A DNA stretch of 64,000 bases from Derxia lacustris (GTDB taxonomy: Bacteria > Pseudomonadota > Gammaproteobacteria > Burkholderiales > Burkholderiaceae_E), in contig NZ_MUHU01000007.1 in the NCBI RefSeq assembly GCF_002105195.1, forward strand, positions 62,001 to 126,000, given 5' to 3'. This document shows, piece after piece, positions 1 through 9,857 of the stretch. Under the pieces are notes generated by a model. It saw nothing but the letters and a program-made list of their open reading frames with translations, searched no databases and had not been told where the DNA came from. Numbering within the stretch: position 1 is the stretch's first letter; every line of letters starts with the position of its first letter. The translations under genes were made by a program, and so were the position numbers.

Positions 1-120
1 CCGACCGAGGTCGGTTAGTGCCAATCCTCCTTGCCGCAAGCTGAACACCCGCTGCCCCTTCCATCCGCGCAAACTTCCACCGGCCTGCCGCCATCTCCCC
101 ACCGCTCAGCCGCCGATCCC

Positions 121-2418
121 ATGCGCCGCCACCTCCGCCGCTTCCGCCAACGTCTCGACCAAGCCCTGCCCAGCGCACTGCCCGAGGGCTTTCCGCTGCG
201 CTATCTGCTGGCGAGCCTGCTGCTGGTCGCGCTGCTGCCGGCGCTGCTCGGCGAGGTGCCGGCCCAGCCCTGGCGCGATCCGCAGCTCTCGCCCGACGAA
301 CGCGCCCGCCTGCTCGAAGCCAAGCTCACGCCCGACGAGCGCATCGCGCTGCTGCACGGCCCGATGGGCACAGCCTTCGCCGGCAAGCCCAAGCCGCCCG
401 GTGCGCTCGGCTCGGCTGGCTACATCCCCGGCATCGCGCGGCTCGGCATCCCGGCCCTGCAGGAAACCGACGCCAGCCTCGGCATCGCCAATCCGGCCGA
501 TGCGCGCCCCGGCGACGGCGCGACCGCGCTGCCGGCCAGCCTGGCGCTTGCGGCCAGCTTCAACCCGCGTCTGGCCTTCGACAGCGGCGCCATGATCGGC
601 CGCGAGGCGCGCGCCAAGGGCTTCAACGTGCTGCTCGCGGGCGGCGTCAATCTGGCGCGCGATCCGCGCAACGGCCGCAACTTCGAGTACCTGGGCGAGG
701 ACGCGCTGCTGGCCGGCACGCTGGCCGGCGAGTCGATCCGCGGCATCCAGTCCGAGCGCGTGATCTCGACCGTCAAGCACTTCTCGCTCAATGCGCAGGA
801 GTCGCGGCGCGAGTCGGTCGATGCGCGCATCGACGAGGCGGCGCACCGCGAATCCGACCTGCTCGCGTTCCAGTTCGCCATCGAGCGCGGCCGGCCCGGC
901 GCGGTGATGTGCGGCTACAACCTGGTCAACGGCGCGCACGCCTGCGGCAACGACCACCTGCTCAACCGCGTGCTCAAGCGCGACTGGGGCTATCGCGGCT
1001 GGGTCATGTCGGACTGGGGCGCGGTGCATTCGGTCGACGACGCGACCCACGGCCTCGACCAGGAATCGGGCGAGCAGCTCGATGCCGAGGTGTTCTTCGG
1101 CGCGCCGCTCAAGGCGGCGGTGGAGTCGGGCCGCGTGACGCGCGAGCGGGTCGGCGACATGGCGCGGCGGGTGCTGCGCTCGATGTTCGCCGTCGGGCTG
1201 TTCGACGGCGCCTCGACCGGCGCGGCGCCGGCCGGCGCCATCGACCGCGCGGCCCATGCCCGCATCGCGCGCAACGTGGCTGCCGAGGGCATCGTGCTGC
1301 TCGCCAACCGCGCCGGCCTGCTGCCGCTCGGCGCCGAGCGCAAGCGCATCGCGGTCATCGGCGCGCATGCCGACGTGGGCGTGATCTCGGGCGGCGGCTC
1401 GTCCCAGGTGCTGCCCTGGGGCGGGCCGGCGGCGGTGGTGCCGGTCGGCCAGGGCGACAGCTGGATGCAGGCCTGGAGCCGCATCGTCTATCACCCGTCG
1501 TCGCCGTTCCGCGCGCTGCGCGAGCGGCTGCCGGGCGCGAGCGTGGTGTTCGACAACGGCCGTTATCCGGCGCAGGCGGCAGCGCTTGCACGCACGGCCG
1601 ACGTGGCCGTCGTGTTCGTCGAGCAATGGATGATCGAGGCCATCGACGCGCCCGACCTGAGCCTGCCCGACGGCCAGGACGCGCTGGTCGAGGCGGTCGC
1701 GGCGGCCAACCCAAACACCGTGGTCGTGCTGGAGACCGGCGGCCCGATCGCGCTGCCGTGGCGCGACCGCGTCGGCGCCATCGTCGCGGCCTGGTATGCG
1801 GGCGCCGAGGGCGGCGCGGCGATTGCCGATGTGCTGACCGGCGCGGTCAACCCGTCGGGCCGGCTGCCGGTGAGTTTTCCGGACGGGCTGGCGCAGACGC
1901 CGCGCGGGCCGCTGCCGCCGCCCGATGCGCCGGCCGGCGCGCGCTTCACGGTCGATTACAGCGAGGGCGCCGACGTGGGCTACCGGCGTCATGCGGCGCT
2001 CGGCACGCGGCCGCTGTTCGCGTTTGGCCATGGGCTGTCGTACACGCGCTTCGGCTATGACGGCCCGCGCGCCGAGGGCGGCGACCGGCTCGCGGTAAGC
2101 GTGGAGGTGAGCAACCTCGGCACGCGCGCCGGCAGCGAGGTGGTGCAGGTCTATGCGCTCGATGCCGGCGGGCGGCGCGGCCGGCGGCTGGTCGGCTTCG
2201 ACAAGGTGGCGCTCGCGCCCGGCGAGCGGCGGCGGGTGCGCATCGAGGTCGATCCGCGGCTGCTGGCGCGCTTCGATGTGGCGCGCGGCGACTGGCTGCT
2301 GCCGGGCGGCGAGCTTGGCATCGCCGTCGGCCGCGATGCGCTGACCGACATCCTCACCACCCGCGTGCGGCTGGATGAACGTCGGCTGCCGGCCGGCGAG
2401 GGCGTGGCGGCGCGGTAA
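121..2418 (+). CDS. Family 3 glycoside hydrolase (beta-glucosidase-like), membrane-anchored
   Basis: A 765-residue glycoside hydrolase family 3 protein, expected to remove terminal beta-linked sugars with retention. An (alpha/beta)8 domain carries the KHF motif and the nucleophile aspartate in GWVMSDWGAVHS. An (alpha/beta)6 domain and a C-terminal fibronectin III-like domain follow. Near residues 25-40 there is a hydrophobic stretch (LLASLLLVALLPALL) after an arginine-rich start, which fits a signal anchor and a periplasmic enzyme. I chose the ATG at 121. A TTG at 31 would add 30 proline-rich residues and neither start has a clear Shine-Dalgarno sequence; an in-frame stop lies at 16-18. It stands alone, convergent with the efflux operon. 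The family is sure; the exact glycoside is not. Confidence 0.85.
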   Translation: MRRHLRRFRQRLDQALPSALPEGFPLRYLLASLLLVALLPALLGEVPAQPWRDPQLSPDERARLLEAKLTPDERIALLHGPMGTAFAGKPKPPGALGSAGYIPGIARLGIPALQETDASLGIANPADARPGDGATALPASLALAASFNPRLAFDSGAMIGREARAKGFNVLLAGGVNLARDPRNGRNFEYLGEDALLAGTLAGESIRGIQSERVISTVKHFSLNAQESRRESVDARIDEAAHRESDLLAFQFAIERGRPGAVMCGYNLVNGAHACGNDHLLNRVLKRDWGYRGWVMSDWGAVHSVDDATHGLDQESGEQLDAEVFFGAPLKAAVESGRVTRERVGDMARRVLRSMFAVGLFDGASTGAAPAGAIDRAAHARIARNVAAEGIVLLANRAGLLPLGAERKRIAVIGAHADVGVISGGGSSQVLPWGGPAAVVPVGQGDSWMQAWSRIVYHPSSPFRALRERLPGASVVFDNGRYPAQAAALARTADVAVVFVEQWMIEAIDAPDLSLPDGQDALVEAVAAANPNTVVVLETGGPIALPWRDRVGAIVAAWYAGAEGGAAIADVLTGAVNPSGRLPVSFPDGLAQTPRGPLPPPDAPAGARFTVDYSEGADVGYRRHAALGTRPLFAFGHGLSYTRFGYDGPRAEGGDRLAVSVEVSNLGTRAGSEVVQVYALDAGGRRGRRLVGFDKVALAPGERRRVRIEVDPRLLARFDVARGDWLLPGGELGIAVGRDALTDILTTRVRLDERRLPAGEGVAAR

Positions 2419-2486
2419 CTGCGTGCGGCGGCAAGTGCGTCGGGCGGCGTCAGCCGCCGGAGCCGCCTGCCGCCGTCACTCCGCCG

Positions 2487-3896
2487 TCACTCCGCCGCGC
2501 GCCAGCCGCCGCCGAGCGCGCGGATCAGCTGCACCCGCGCCGACAGCTCCGCCACCTTGAGCCCGATGCCGGCCTGCTGCGCCTGGGCCAGCGCCGCCTG
2601 CGCATTGGCCACCGGCAGAAAGGTGACCAGCCCGCCCTCGTACTGCCGGCGCGCCTGCTCGAAGGCGCGCTGCGCGGCGTCCTCGGCGGCCTGCTGATGC
2701 GCCGCTTCGTCGGCCAGTTCGCGGATCGCGGCCAGGCTGTCCTCGGCTTCGCGCCAGGCCACCAGCACGGTCTGGCGGTAGTTGGCCGAGGCTTCTTCAT
2801 GCGCGGCGCGCGCGGCCGCCACATTGCCGGCGATGCGGCCGTTGTCGAACAGATTGAACGCCGCCGCCGGCCCCAGCGACCAGAAGCGGCTCGGCGCCAG
2901 CAGCCAGTCAGCGCCGCGCGTGGCCTCGCTGCCGAGCGCCGCACCGAGGCTGAACGTCGGGAACCATGCCGCGCGCGCCACGCCGATGTCGGCATTGCTC
3001 GCGAACACCCGGCGCTCGGCGGCGGCCACGTCGGGCCGGCGCTCCAGCAGCGCCGACGGCTGACCCGGCTGCACCGGCGGTGGCGCGGCCGGCAGCGCGC
3101 CGTCGGCCAGCGCAAAGCCGGGCGCCGGCTCGCCGACCAGCAGCGCGATCGCATTGCGCAATTGCGCCGAATGCAGCCGCAGCTCGGCCAGCGTGGCGCG
3201 CGTGTTCTCGACTTGCAGCCGCGCCTGATTCACATCCAGCTCGGTGACCAGACCGCCGGCGTGGCGGCGCTCGGCCAGCGCGAGCGCATCGGCAAAGGCG
3301 GCGAGCGAGGTTTCGAGCACGCGCCGGGTCTGCTCCTGGCCGCGCAGCGAAAAATAGTTGGCGGCCAGCTCGGCGCGCAGGCCGAGCCGCAGCGTGTCGA
3401 GGTCGGCGGCGCTGGCCTGCATGCGCGCATCGCCGGCCGCGACCGCATTGCGCACCCGGCCCCACACGTCGATCTCATAGCCCAGGCTGATGCCGAGCAC
3501 CAGATCGTCGTTGACCAGCCGGGTCGCGCGGCGCGGCGCGTTCTCGGAAGTGCGCGCGCGGCTCGCCGAGGCGTTGAGATTCAGGCTCGGCAGCGTCGCG
3601 GCGCGCGCAATGCCGGCGAGCGCGCGGCTCTGGTCGTAGCGCGCCACGGCGGCGGCCAGGTTCTGGTTGCCGACCGTCACGCGCGCTTCGAGCGCATCGA
3701 GCAGCGGATCGTTGAAGCGCGTCCACCACGCGTCGGGGTCGAGGCTGTCGGCCGGCTCGGCCAGCTTCCAGCCATCGGGCGCGCTGGCGCCGGAGAAGGC
3801 CGCCGGCGTGGCGACGGCCGGGCGCTTGTAGTCGGGCGCCAGACTGCATCCGGCCACGGCGCAGGCCAGCCCGAGCAGCAGTGCTGCCGGCTTCAC
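2487..3896 (-). CDS. Outer-membrane channel lipoprotein of RND efflux system (NodT/OprM family)
   Basis: A 469-residue outer membrane factor that forms the TolC-like exit duct of a tripartite pump. The N-terminus has a lipoprotein signal peptide ending in the lipobox VAGC, followed by SLAPDYKRPAV, typical of the NodT/OprM family. Two outer-membrane efflux repeats with long helices follow, which is the normal length for the family. The start is GTG and overlaps the stop of the membrane fusion gene by 4 bases (GTGA), so translation is probably coupled. It is the last gene of the permease-adaptor-channel operon. The exported substrate cannot be read from sequence. Confidence 0.93.
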   Translation of the reverse strand: MKPAALLLGLACAVAGCSLAPDYKRPAVATPAAFSGASAPDGWKLAEPADSLDPDAWWTRFNDPLLDALEARVTVGNQNLAAAVARYDQSRALAGIARAATLPSLNLNASASRARTSENAPRRATRLVNDDLVLGISLGYEIDVWGRVRNAVAAGDARMQASAADLDTLRLGLRAELAANYFSLRGQEQTRRVLETSLAAFADALALAERRHAGGLVTELDVNQARLQVENTRATLAELRLHSAQLRNAIALLVGEPAPGFALADGALPAAPPPVQPGQPSALLERRPDVAAAERRVFASNADIGVARAAWFPTFSLGAALGSEATRGADWLLAPSRFWSLGPAAAFNLFDNGRIAGNVAAARAAHEEASANYRQTVLVAWREAEDSLAAIRELADEAAHQQAAEDAAQRAFEQARRQYEGGLVTFLPVANAQAALAQAQQAGIGLKVAELSARVQLIRALGGGWRAAE

Positions 3897-5089
3897 TTGG
3901 CTGCGCCCTTGGCGGCGTCGGCCGGCGCATCGGCCGGCACGGCCACCCGCACCGCCACGCCGTTGGCCGCCGAGTCGGACGGATTGAGCACCACGCGGTC
4001 GGTCGGCGCCAGCCCGGCGACGATCTCGATCTCCTTGCCGAAATCGCGCCCGGCCACCACCTGGCGCAGCGCGATCCGCTCCTGCGCATCGACCACCGCC
4101 ACGTTCAGCCCGTCGGCGCGAAACAGCAGCGCATTGGTCGGCAGCCGCAGCACATCGGGCCGCGCCGGCAGCTTGAAGCGCACCTCGGCAAACGCGCCCG
4201 GCAGCACCGCGCCCGAGGCGTTGTCCAGGTCGAGCTGCGTCAGCAGCGTGCGCGAGCCGGGCGCGATCGCCGTCGCCGTGCTCGCGATGCGCGCCGGCCA
4301 GCCGGTGTGGGCCGCGCCCGCGACCAGCACGTCGGCGGTCTGGCCGACCTTGATGCCGCCGGCCAGCGACTCGGGCACCTGCACATACACGCGCAGCTTG
4401 CGGGTCGAGGCGATGCGGAACAGCGGTTCGCCGGCGCCGGCCGAGATCAGCGCGCCGGTCTCGGCATTGCGCGCCGTCACCGTGCCGGCAAACGGCGCCA
4501 GCACCCGCTTGAAGCCGGCGATCTCGCGCAGCCGCTGCACATTGGCGCGCGCCGAGTTGGCCGCCGCCGCGCGCGCCGTGGCCTCGCCAAAGCGGTCCTC
4601 GGCCTCCTGCGGCGCGACCGACCTGCTCGCCAGCAGCGTGCGATAGCGCTCGGCGGTGCCGGCGGCGATCTTTGCGTTGGCCTCGGCCGTGGCCAGATCG
4701 GCCTCGGCCTGGCGCAGCTGCTGGTCGACCTCGGGCGCATCGATCTCGGCCAGCAGCTCGCCGGCCTTGACCGGCGTGCCGATGTCGACCAGCCAGCGCT
4801 TGAGATAGCCGCTGGTGCGCGCATGGATCGGCGCCTCGTCCCAGGCGCGCACATTGCCCGGCAGGGTGAATTCATCGGCGCCGGTCGCTGCCTTGGGCGC
4901 GATCACGCTCACCACCGGCAGCGCCAGCGCGGTCGTGCGCTCGCGCAGTGCGGTCTCGGCCTCGGCGCGGCCGGCCAGCCGCCAGCCGACCAGCCCCACG
5001 ATAGCCAGCGCCACGACGATGACCGGCAGCGCGCTGCCGGCATGGCGGCGCGCCGTCGGCCGCCGGGAAGAAAAATGAAGCGAAGGCAT
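3893..5089 (-). CDS. RND efflux periplasmic adaptor (membrane fusion protein)
   Basis: A 398-residue adaptor linking the inner-membrane RND pump to the outer-membrane channel. One N-terminal membrane segment (PVIVVALAIVGLVGWRLAG, about residues 22-41) is followed by the lipoyl/barrel-sandwich half-motifs around GTPVKAGELLAEIDAPE, an alpha-helical hairpin rich in Ala and Glu, the second lipoyl half (VLAPFAGTVTARNAETG) and beta-barrel domains. It lies 3 bases after the permease stop and overlaps the channel gene by 4 bases. No cysteine lipobox is seen, so it is anchored by the transmembrane helix. Family assignment is firm, substrate unknown. Confidence 0.93.
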   Translation of the reverse strand: MPSLHFSSRRPTARRHAGSALPVIVVALAIVGLVGWRLAGRAEAETALRERTTALALPVVSVIAPKAATGADEFTLPGNVRAWDEAPIHARTSGYLKRWLVDIGTPVKAGELLAEIDAPEVDQQLRQAEADLATAEANAKIAAGTAERYRTLLASRSVAPQEAEDRFGEATARAAAANSARANVQRLREIAGFKRVLAPFAGTVTARNAETGALISAGAGEPLFRIASTRKLRVYVQVPESLAGGIKVGQTADVLVAGAAHTGWPARIASTATAIAPGSRTLLTQLDLDNASGAVLPGAFAEVRFKLPARPDVLRLPTNALLFRADGLNVAVVDAQERIALRQVVAGRDFGKEIEIVAGLAPTDRVVLNPSDSAANGVAVRVAVPADAPADAAKGAAK

Positions 5090-5092
5090 GGA

Positions 5093-8000
5093 TCAGCTCC
5101 CGACCGTCGCCGCGAAGCCGGGCGCAGCCCGGCCCCGGTCGGCGCGGCCGTGCACGAGGGAAAAGACAACCGGGACGAAGAACAGCGTGGCCACCGTCGC
5201 GGCCAGCAGGCCGCCGACGACCGCGCGGCCGAGCGGCGCGTTCTGCTCGCCGCCTTCGCCGAAACCGAGCGCCATCGGCAGCATGCCGATGACCATGGCA
5301 AGCGCCGTCATCAGCACCGGGCGGAAGCGCGTGAAGCCCGCTTCGAGCGCGGCGGTGAAGGCGGACTCGCCGTGGTTCAGCCGCTCGCGCGCAAAGCTCA
5401 CCACCAGAATGCTGTTGGCCGTGGCCACGCCCATGCACATGATTGCGCCGGTCAGCGCCGGCACGCTCACCGTGGTGTGGGTGATGAACAGCATCACCAC
5501 GATGCCGCCCAGCGCCGCCGGCAGCGCGCTGATGATGACCAGCGGATCGAGCCAGCTCTGGAAGTTGACGACGATGAGCAGATAGACCAGCACCACCGCG
5601 CCCGCCAGCCCCAGCAGCAGGCCGTTGAACGAGCTGTTCATGGTCTGGATCTGGCCGCGCACATTCACCGACGAGCCCTTGGGCAGGTCCTTCTTGGCCT
5701 CGGCCACCAGCGCGGCGAGGCGGTCGGCCACCGCGCCCAGATCGCTGTCCTGCACCGCGCCGTAGATGTCGAGCGTGGGCATCGCGTTGTAGTGGCTCAC
5801 CACCGCCGGCCCGGCGCTGCGCTTGAAGCTGGCCACATTGGCCAGCACCTGCGGCGGGGCGTTGCCGCTGGCGGCCGTGACCGGCAGCGTGGCCAGATCG
5901 TCGAGCGACTGCATGCGCGGCTGCGGCGTCTGCGTGGCCACGCTGTACTGGATGCCGGTGCGCGGATCGAGCCAGAAACCCGGATTGGTCTGGAAGCTGC
6001 CCGACAGCGACACCAGCAGATTGCTGGCGATGTCGCGCTGTTGCAGGCCCAGCTTCATCGCATTGGCGCGGTCCACGTCCACATTGATCTGCGGATAGTC
6101 GAAGGCCTGATGGATGCGCACATCGACCGCGCCCGGCACCTGCCGGATGCGCTCCAGCAGCTTGCCGGCCCAGGCCAGATTGCCGGCGACGTTGAAGCCG
6201 GTGATCTGCACATCGAAGGGCGCCGGCAGGCCGAAGTTGAGAATCTGGCTGACGATGTCGGCCGGCAGGAAGGCAAAGCTCACGCCCGGGAATTCGCCCG
6301 GCAGCCGGTCGCGCAGGGTGCGGATGTAGTCGGCGGTCGGCCGGTGGCCTTCGTTGAGCGCCACCAGAATGTCGGCATCGCCCGGGCCGATCGGCGCCGA
6401 GCTGGCATAGGTGAGGTTGATGCCGCTGTAGGGCAGGCCCAGGTTGTCGACGATGCCGGCGCGCTCGGCCTCGGGCACCACCTCGCGGATGACCGCCTCG
6501 ATGCGGTCGCAGAGCTGGGCCGTGGTCTCGATGCGGGTGCCGCTCGGCGCGCGGATGTGCAGCTTGATCTGGCCCGCATCCACCGCCGGGAAGAAGTCGC
6601 GGCCCAGCAGCGGCAGCAGCGCCAGCCCGAGCGTGATGACCAGCGCGAACCCCGCCGCAAACCGCCACGGCCCGCGCAGCGCCGCCTCCAGCAGCCGGTG
6701 ATAGCCGTCGCGCAGCCGCGCAAAGCGCAGCTCGAAACCGTGCTGGAAGCGCTGGAACACGCCGCGCGGGTTCTCATGCGCAAGCGGGTCGTGCATGCGC
6801 AGCCAGTACTTGGCGAGCGTGGGGATCAGCGTGCGCGACAGCAGGTAGGACGCCAGCATCGCGAACACCACCGCCTCGGCCAGCGGCACAAACAGAAAGC
6901 GCGCAATCCCGGTCAGGAAGAACATCGGGATGAAGACGATGCAGATGCACAGCGTGGACACCAGCGCCGGCGTGGCGATCTGGTGCGCGCCGTCGAGGAT
7001 GGCGTCCTCCACCTCCTTGCCCTGCTCCAGATGCCAGTTGATGTTCTCGATGGCGACCGTGGCGTCGTCCACCAAAATGCCGACCGCCAGCGCCAGTCCG
7101 CCCAGCGTCATGATGTTGATGGTCTCGCCGAGCGCCGACAGGCAGATGATCGACGCCAGCACCGACAGCGGAATCGACACCGTGATGATGAGCGTGCTGC
7201 GCCATGAGCCGAGGAACAGCAGAATCATCAGCCCGGTCAGCGCCGCCGCGACGATGCCTTCGCGGATCACGCCGTCGACCGCCGCGCGCACGAAGACCGA
7301 CTGGTCGCCGAGCAGCTTGATCGTCAGGTCGCGCGGCAGCCCGGCCTGGATGTCGGGCAGCAGCTCATGCACCTTGTCGATGATCGCCAGCGTGGATGCG
7401 TTGCCGGTCTTGAGCATGCTCATCAGCACCGCGCGCTTGCCCTCGACCCGCACGATGTTGGTCTGGGGCGCGGCGCCGTCGCGCACATTGGCCACGTCGC
7501 GCAGCTGCACCAGACCGTCGGCGCCGTAGCGCAGCGGCAGCTCGTTCAGGCCGGCCACGGTGGTCGGGCTGGCGTTGAGGCGCACGTTGAGTTCCTGGTC
7601 GCCGATCTTCTGCGTGCCGGCCGGAATCACGAGGTTCTGGTTGCCGAGCGCAACCGTCACGTCCTGGGCCGACAGGCCGTGGGCGCGCAGCGCGGCCGGA
7701 TCGAGATCGACCTGGATCTGGCGCTGCTTGCCGCCGAACGGGAAGGGCACGGCCGCGCCCGGCACCGGCGCGAGCCCGGTGCGCACCTGGGTGTTGGCGG
7801 TGTCGTAGATCTCGGTTTCCGACAGCTCGTTGCTGGCGAAGGCGAGTTGCAGGATCGGCACCGTCGACGCGTCATAGGCCAGCACGAAGGGCGGCGTGGT
7901 GCCCGGCGGCGCATTGCGCAGCAGCGCCTGCGACACCGCCGTGATCTGGGCCACCGCCAGCTCGGTACTCACATTGGGCTGGAAGAAATACTTCACCACC

Positions 8001-8269
8001 GACACGCCGCCGAGCGATTGCGACTCGGTGTGCTCGATGCCGGTGATGGTGGTCTGGGCCGCGCGCTCGGTGGTCGCGACCACGCGGTTGGCGATCTCGT
8101 CGGGCGGCAGGCCGCTGTACTGCCAGATCACCGCGACGATGGGAATGCGGATCGCCGGAAAGATGTCGGTGGCGGTGCGCGCCAGGGTGAACAGCCCGCC
8201 CAGCACGATGAGGATGGCGAGCACGAGAAAGGTGTAGGGGCGGCCGAGCGCCACGCGGACTATCCACAT
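5093..8269 (-). CDS. RND multidrug-type efflux permease
   Basis: A 1058-residue proton-driven inner-membrane RND permease, the usual length for AcrB/MexB-like pumps. The first helix starts at MWIVRVALGRPYTFLVLAI. Helix 4 holds the paired proton-relay aspartates in GILVDDATVAIENI. Two large periplasmic loops and 12 predicted membrane segments are in the family order. The frame stays open upstream, but the ATG at 8269 is preceded by AGGAG at 9 bases and starts exactly where family members start. It is first in the operon with adaptor and channel. No local repressor is adjacent, so its control is not evident. Confidence 0.93.
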   Translation of the reverse strand: MWIVRVALGRPYTFLVLAILIVLGGLFTLARTATDIFPAIRIPIVAVIWQYSGLPPDEIANRVVATTERAAQTTITGIEHTESQSLGGVSVVKYFFQPNVSTELAVAQITAVSQALLRNAPPGTTPPFVLAYDASTVPILQLAFASNELSETEIYDTANTQVRTGLAPVPGAAVPFPFGGKQRQIQVDLDPAALRAHGLSAQDVTVALGNQNLVIPAGTQKIGDQELNVRLNASPTTVAGLNELPLRYGADGLVQLRDVANVRDGAAPQTNIVRVEGKRAVLMSMLKTGNASTLAIIDKVHELLPDIQAGLPRDLTIKLLGDQSVFVRAAVDGVIREGIVAAALTGLMILLFLGSWRSTLIITVSIPLSVLASIICLSALGETINIMTLGGLALAVGILVDDATVAIENINWHLEQGKEVEDAILDGAHQIATPALVSTLCICIVFIPMFFLTGIARFLFVPLAEAVVFAMLASYLLSRTLIPTLAKYWLRMHDPLAHENPRGVFQRFQHGFELRFARLRDGYHRLLEAALRGPWRFAAGFALVITLGLALLPLLGRDFFPAVDAGQIKLHIRAPSGTRIETTAQLCDRIEAVIREVVPEAERAGIVDNLGLPYSGINLTYASSAPIGPGDADILVALNEGHRPTADYIRTLRDRLPGEFPGVSFAFLPADIVSQILNFGLPAPFDVQITGFNVAGNLAWAGKLLERIRQVPGAVDVRIHQAFDYPQINVDVDRANAMKLGLQQRDIASNLLVSLSGSFQTNPGFWLDPRTGIQYSVATQTPQPRMQSLDDLATLPVTAASGNAPPQVLANVASFKRSAGPAVVSHYNAMPTLDIYGAVQDSDLGAVADRLAALVAEAKKDLPKGSSVNVRGQIQTMNSSFNGLLLGLAGAVVLVYLLIVVNFQSWLDPLVIISALPAALGGIVVMLFITHTTVSVPALTGAIMCMGVATANSILVVSFARERLNHGESAFTAALEAGFTRFRPVLMTALAMVIGMLPMALGFGEGGEQNAPLGRAVVGGLLAATVATLFFVPVVFSLVHGRADRGRAAPGFAATVGS

Positions 8270-8668
8270 CGGCGGGGCTCCTGCGGCCTGAAGGCGAGGC
8301 TCATTGTTGGTGACTTCGGTGAGTGGTTCGCGTCGCCCGGCTGGCGTCGAGCCGGGGCGCGGACGCAAGCGGCAGGCCAGCGCCGCGCAACGGCACCGGC
8401 CCAGCCGATTGTCATGACCGCGGGTTGCAAGCGCCTGTCGGCGCTGCTGCATGCGAGGCTGCGGCTGGCGGTTTTGGCGCAAGTGCTGCTCGATTGGGAG
8501 CAGGGTTTGCGCGCGTTGCAGGGCGGCGTCAGCGCGCTGCCGGCGCTCATGAGGGGCGACCCGAGTTTCGCGCGGTGAGCGAGCGGCTGCGCGCGCCTAT
8601 CGCGCAACCCGTCTTCCTCGCTTGATCTGCGCTGCCTAGCCTCCTCGAACCCCAACGAGGAGACACAG
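8270..8668. promoter_or_regulatory. Divergent intergenic region between RND operon and porin
   Basis: About 400 bases separate two divergent genes. I see no convincing coding frame: open frames here are arginine-, alanine- and proline-rich and lack family motifs. It must contain both promoters. Toward the porin there is GCTGCCTAGCCT at 8631-8642, a sequence that recurs upstream of the MHS transporter and pobA, where it holds a likely -10 hexamer. On the RND side only the AGGAG ribosome binding site is clear. A dyad CCGGCT-N7-AGCCGG lies at 8337-8355; its role is unknown. Confidence 0.55.
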
Positions 8669-9775
8669 ATGAAAAAACTCGCAATCGCCACCGCCCTGTG
8701 CGCCGCCACGGCCGGTTCGGCCATGGCCCAGTCGACGACCAGCGTGACCCTGTTCGGCTTTGCCGACGCCGCCTATGTCAACCAGACCAACCGCGTCGCC
8801 ACCGGCGCCGGCCGGGCGATCCAGTCGGGCGCCTGGCAGGCCTCGCGCTGGGGCATTCGCGGCAGCGAGGATCTGGGCGGCGGCCTCAAGACGGTGTTCG
8901 ACCTGGCCTCGACCATCTCGATCGACACCGGCTCGCAGGCCAGCAGCAGCCGCATGTTCGACCGCAATGCCTATGTGGGCCTGAGCAGCGCCGACTACGG
9001 CACGCTGATGATCGGCCGCCAGGTGACGACGCTGACCGAGGCGCTGTGGGTCACCGATCCGCTCAAGGCCAACAACGGCGCCACCAACATGAATGTGCGC
9101 TACGGCTATCTGGCCGGCCCGGGCAATCCGATTGCCAACACCTTCGGCAGCGGCGCGACGCTGGCCAACAACTCGCTCGACCGCCAGGACAACGCCGCCA
9201 AGTACGTCTACAAGGCCGGCAACGGTCTGATCGGCATGGGCTATTACGCCTTTGGCGAATCGGCCACCGGCAGCAGCTCGGCCAACAAGTCGGCCGGCCT
9301 GCTCGCCGGCTATGACGGCAGCTCGCTGCAACTGCGCGCCGCCTATGCGCAGTTCAAGGATCCGACCGCCGCCAAGCTCGACGCCTGGACCGTCGGCGGC
9401 GTCTACAAGCTCGATGCGCTCAAGTTCAAGGCCACCTGGAGCCAGAACAAGATCGACGGCACGGCCGCCACCTATCACGAGCAGAAGACCACGGTTGGCT
9501 CGGGCGGCGTCACGTATTCGTACACGCCGTCGCTCGACCTGACGTTTGCCTACTACCGCGGCACGCGCGGCTTCGACAACGTGGCCACCGACCAGAAGGC
9601 GCAGAAGTTCTACTTCGTGCCCGAGTACTACCTGAGCAAGCGCACCTGGCTCTACGCCATCGCCGATTACGAGCGCTTCAACGCCAGCGGCGCCGCGCTC
9701 GACAACGGCACGGCGCTCAAGGCCGGCGTGCGGTCGTCCATGTATCTGGCCGGCGGCATCAGCCACGCGTTCTGA
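8669..9775 (+). CDS. General porin, Burkholderiales trimeric type
   Basis: A 368-residue outer-membrane porin. A classic signal peptide (MKKLAIATALCAATAGSAMA) is followed by QSTTSVTLFGFADAAYV, the opening beta strand of the betaproteobacterial Porin_4/OmpC-like family. The protein ends in a phenylalanine (ISHAF), the C-terminal aromatic signature recognised by the Bam machinery. An ACGAGGAGA ribosome binding site precedes the ATG. A strong terminator follows directly, before the quiC1 gene. Its place next to hydroaromatic catabolic genes suggests uptake of small acids, but such porins are usually unspecific. Confidence 0.95.
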   Translation: MKKLAIATALCAATAGSAMAQSTTSVTLFGFADAAYVNQTNRVATGAGRAIQSGAWQASRWGIRGSEDLGGGLKTVFDLASTISIDTGSQASSSRMFDRNAYVGLSSADYGTLMIGRQVTTLTEALWVTDPLKANNGATNMNVRYGYLAGPGNPIANTFGSGATLANNSLDRQDNAAKYVYKAGNGLIGMGYYAFGESATGSSSANKSAGLLAGYDGSSLQLRAAYAQFKDPTAAKLDAWTVGGVYKLDALKFKATWSQNKIDGTAATYHEQKTTVGSGGVTYSYTPSLDLTFAYYRGTRGFDNVATDQKAQKFYFVPEYYLSKRTWLYAIADYERFNASGAALDNGTALKAGVRSSMYLAGGISHAF

Positions 9776-9786
9776 GCATTTGCTTT

Positions 9787-9822
9787 CCGCGCCGGCTCCC
9801 ACGATGGCCGGCGCGGCTTTTT
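9787..9822 (+). terminator. Rho-independent terminator after porin
   Basis: A perfect 10-base-pair stem, CCGCGCCGGC with GCCGGCGCGG, has a 10-base loop and is followed by C and five T residues. It ends porin transcription. Only 35 bases remain before the quiC1 start, so quiC1 must use read-through or a promoter placed within or before this hairpin. Confidence 0.85.
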
Positions 9823-9857
9823 GCCCACCCATGACCCACACCGATTCCGGAGGCTGC

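Noticed and set aside
1..14. CCGACC-GA-GGTCGG hairpin at the window edge
   Set aside because: A 6-base stem without T-tract and with unknown upstream context; it could be part of a terminator, but too little is visible.
31..120. A TTG start extending the glycoside hydrolase by 30 residues
   Set aside because: The extension is proline-rich, sits before the signal-anchor and has no ribosome binding site; the ATG at 121 is more likely, though not proven.
2443..2490. GGCGGC-GTCA-GCCGCC hairpin and repeated CCGTCACTCCG near the end of the efflux operon
   Set aside because: A 6-base stem without T-run and a very short duplication; not enough to call a terminator or repeat element.
3881..7207. A 1108-codon open frame on the plus strand across the RND operon
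   Set aside because: It spans parts of the adaptor and permease genes in antisense and has low-complexity composition; the minus-strand genes have full family motifs.
8323..8625. A 100-codon frame between the RND operon and the porin
   Set aside because: Ala/Arg-rich, no ribosome binding site and no family resemblance; it covers the region that must hold two promoters.
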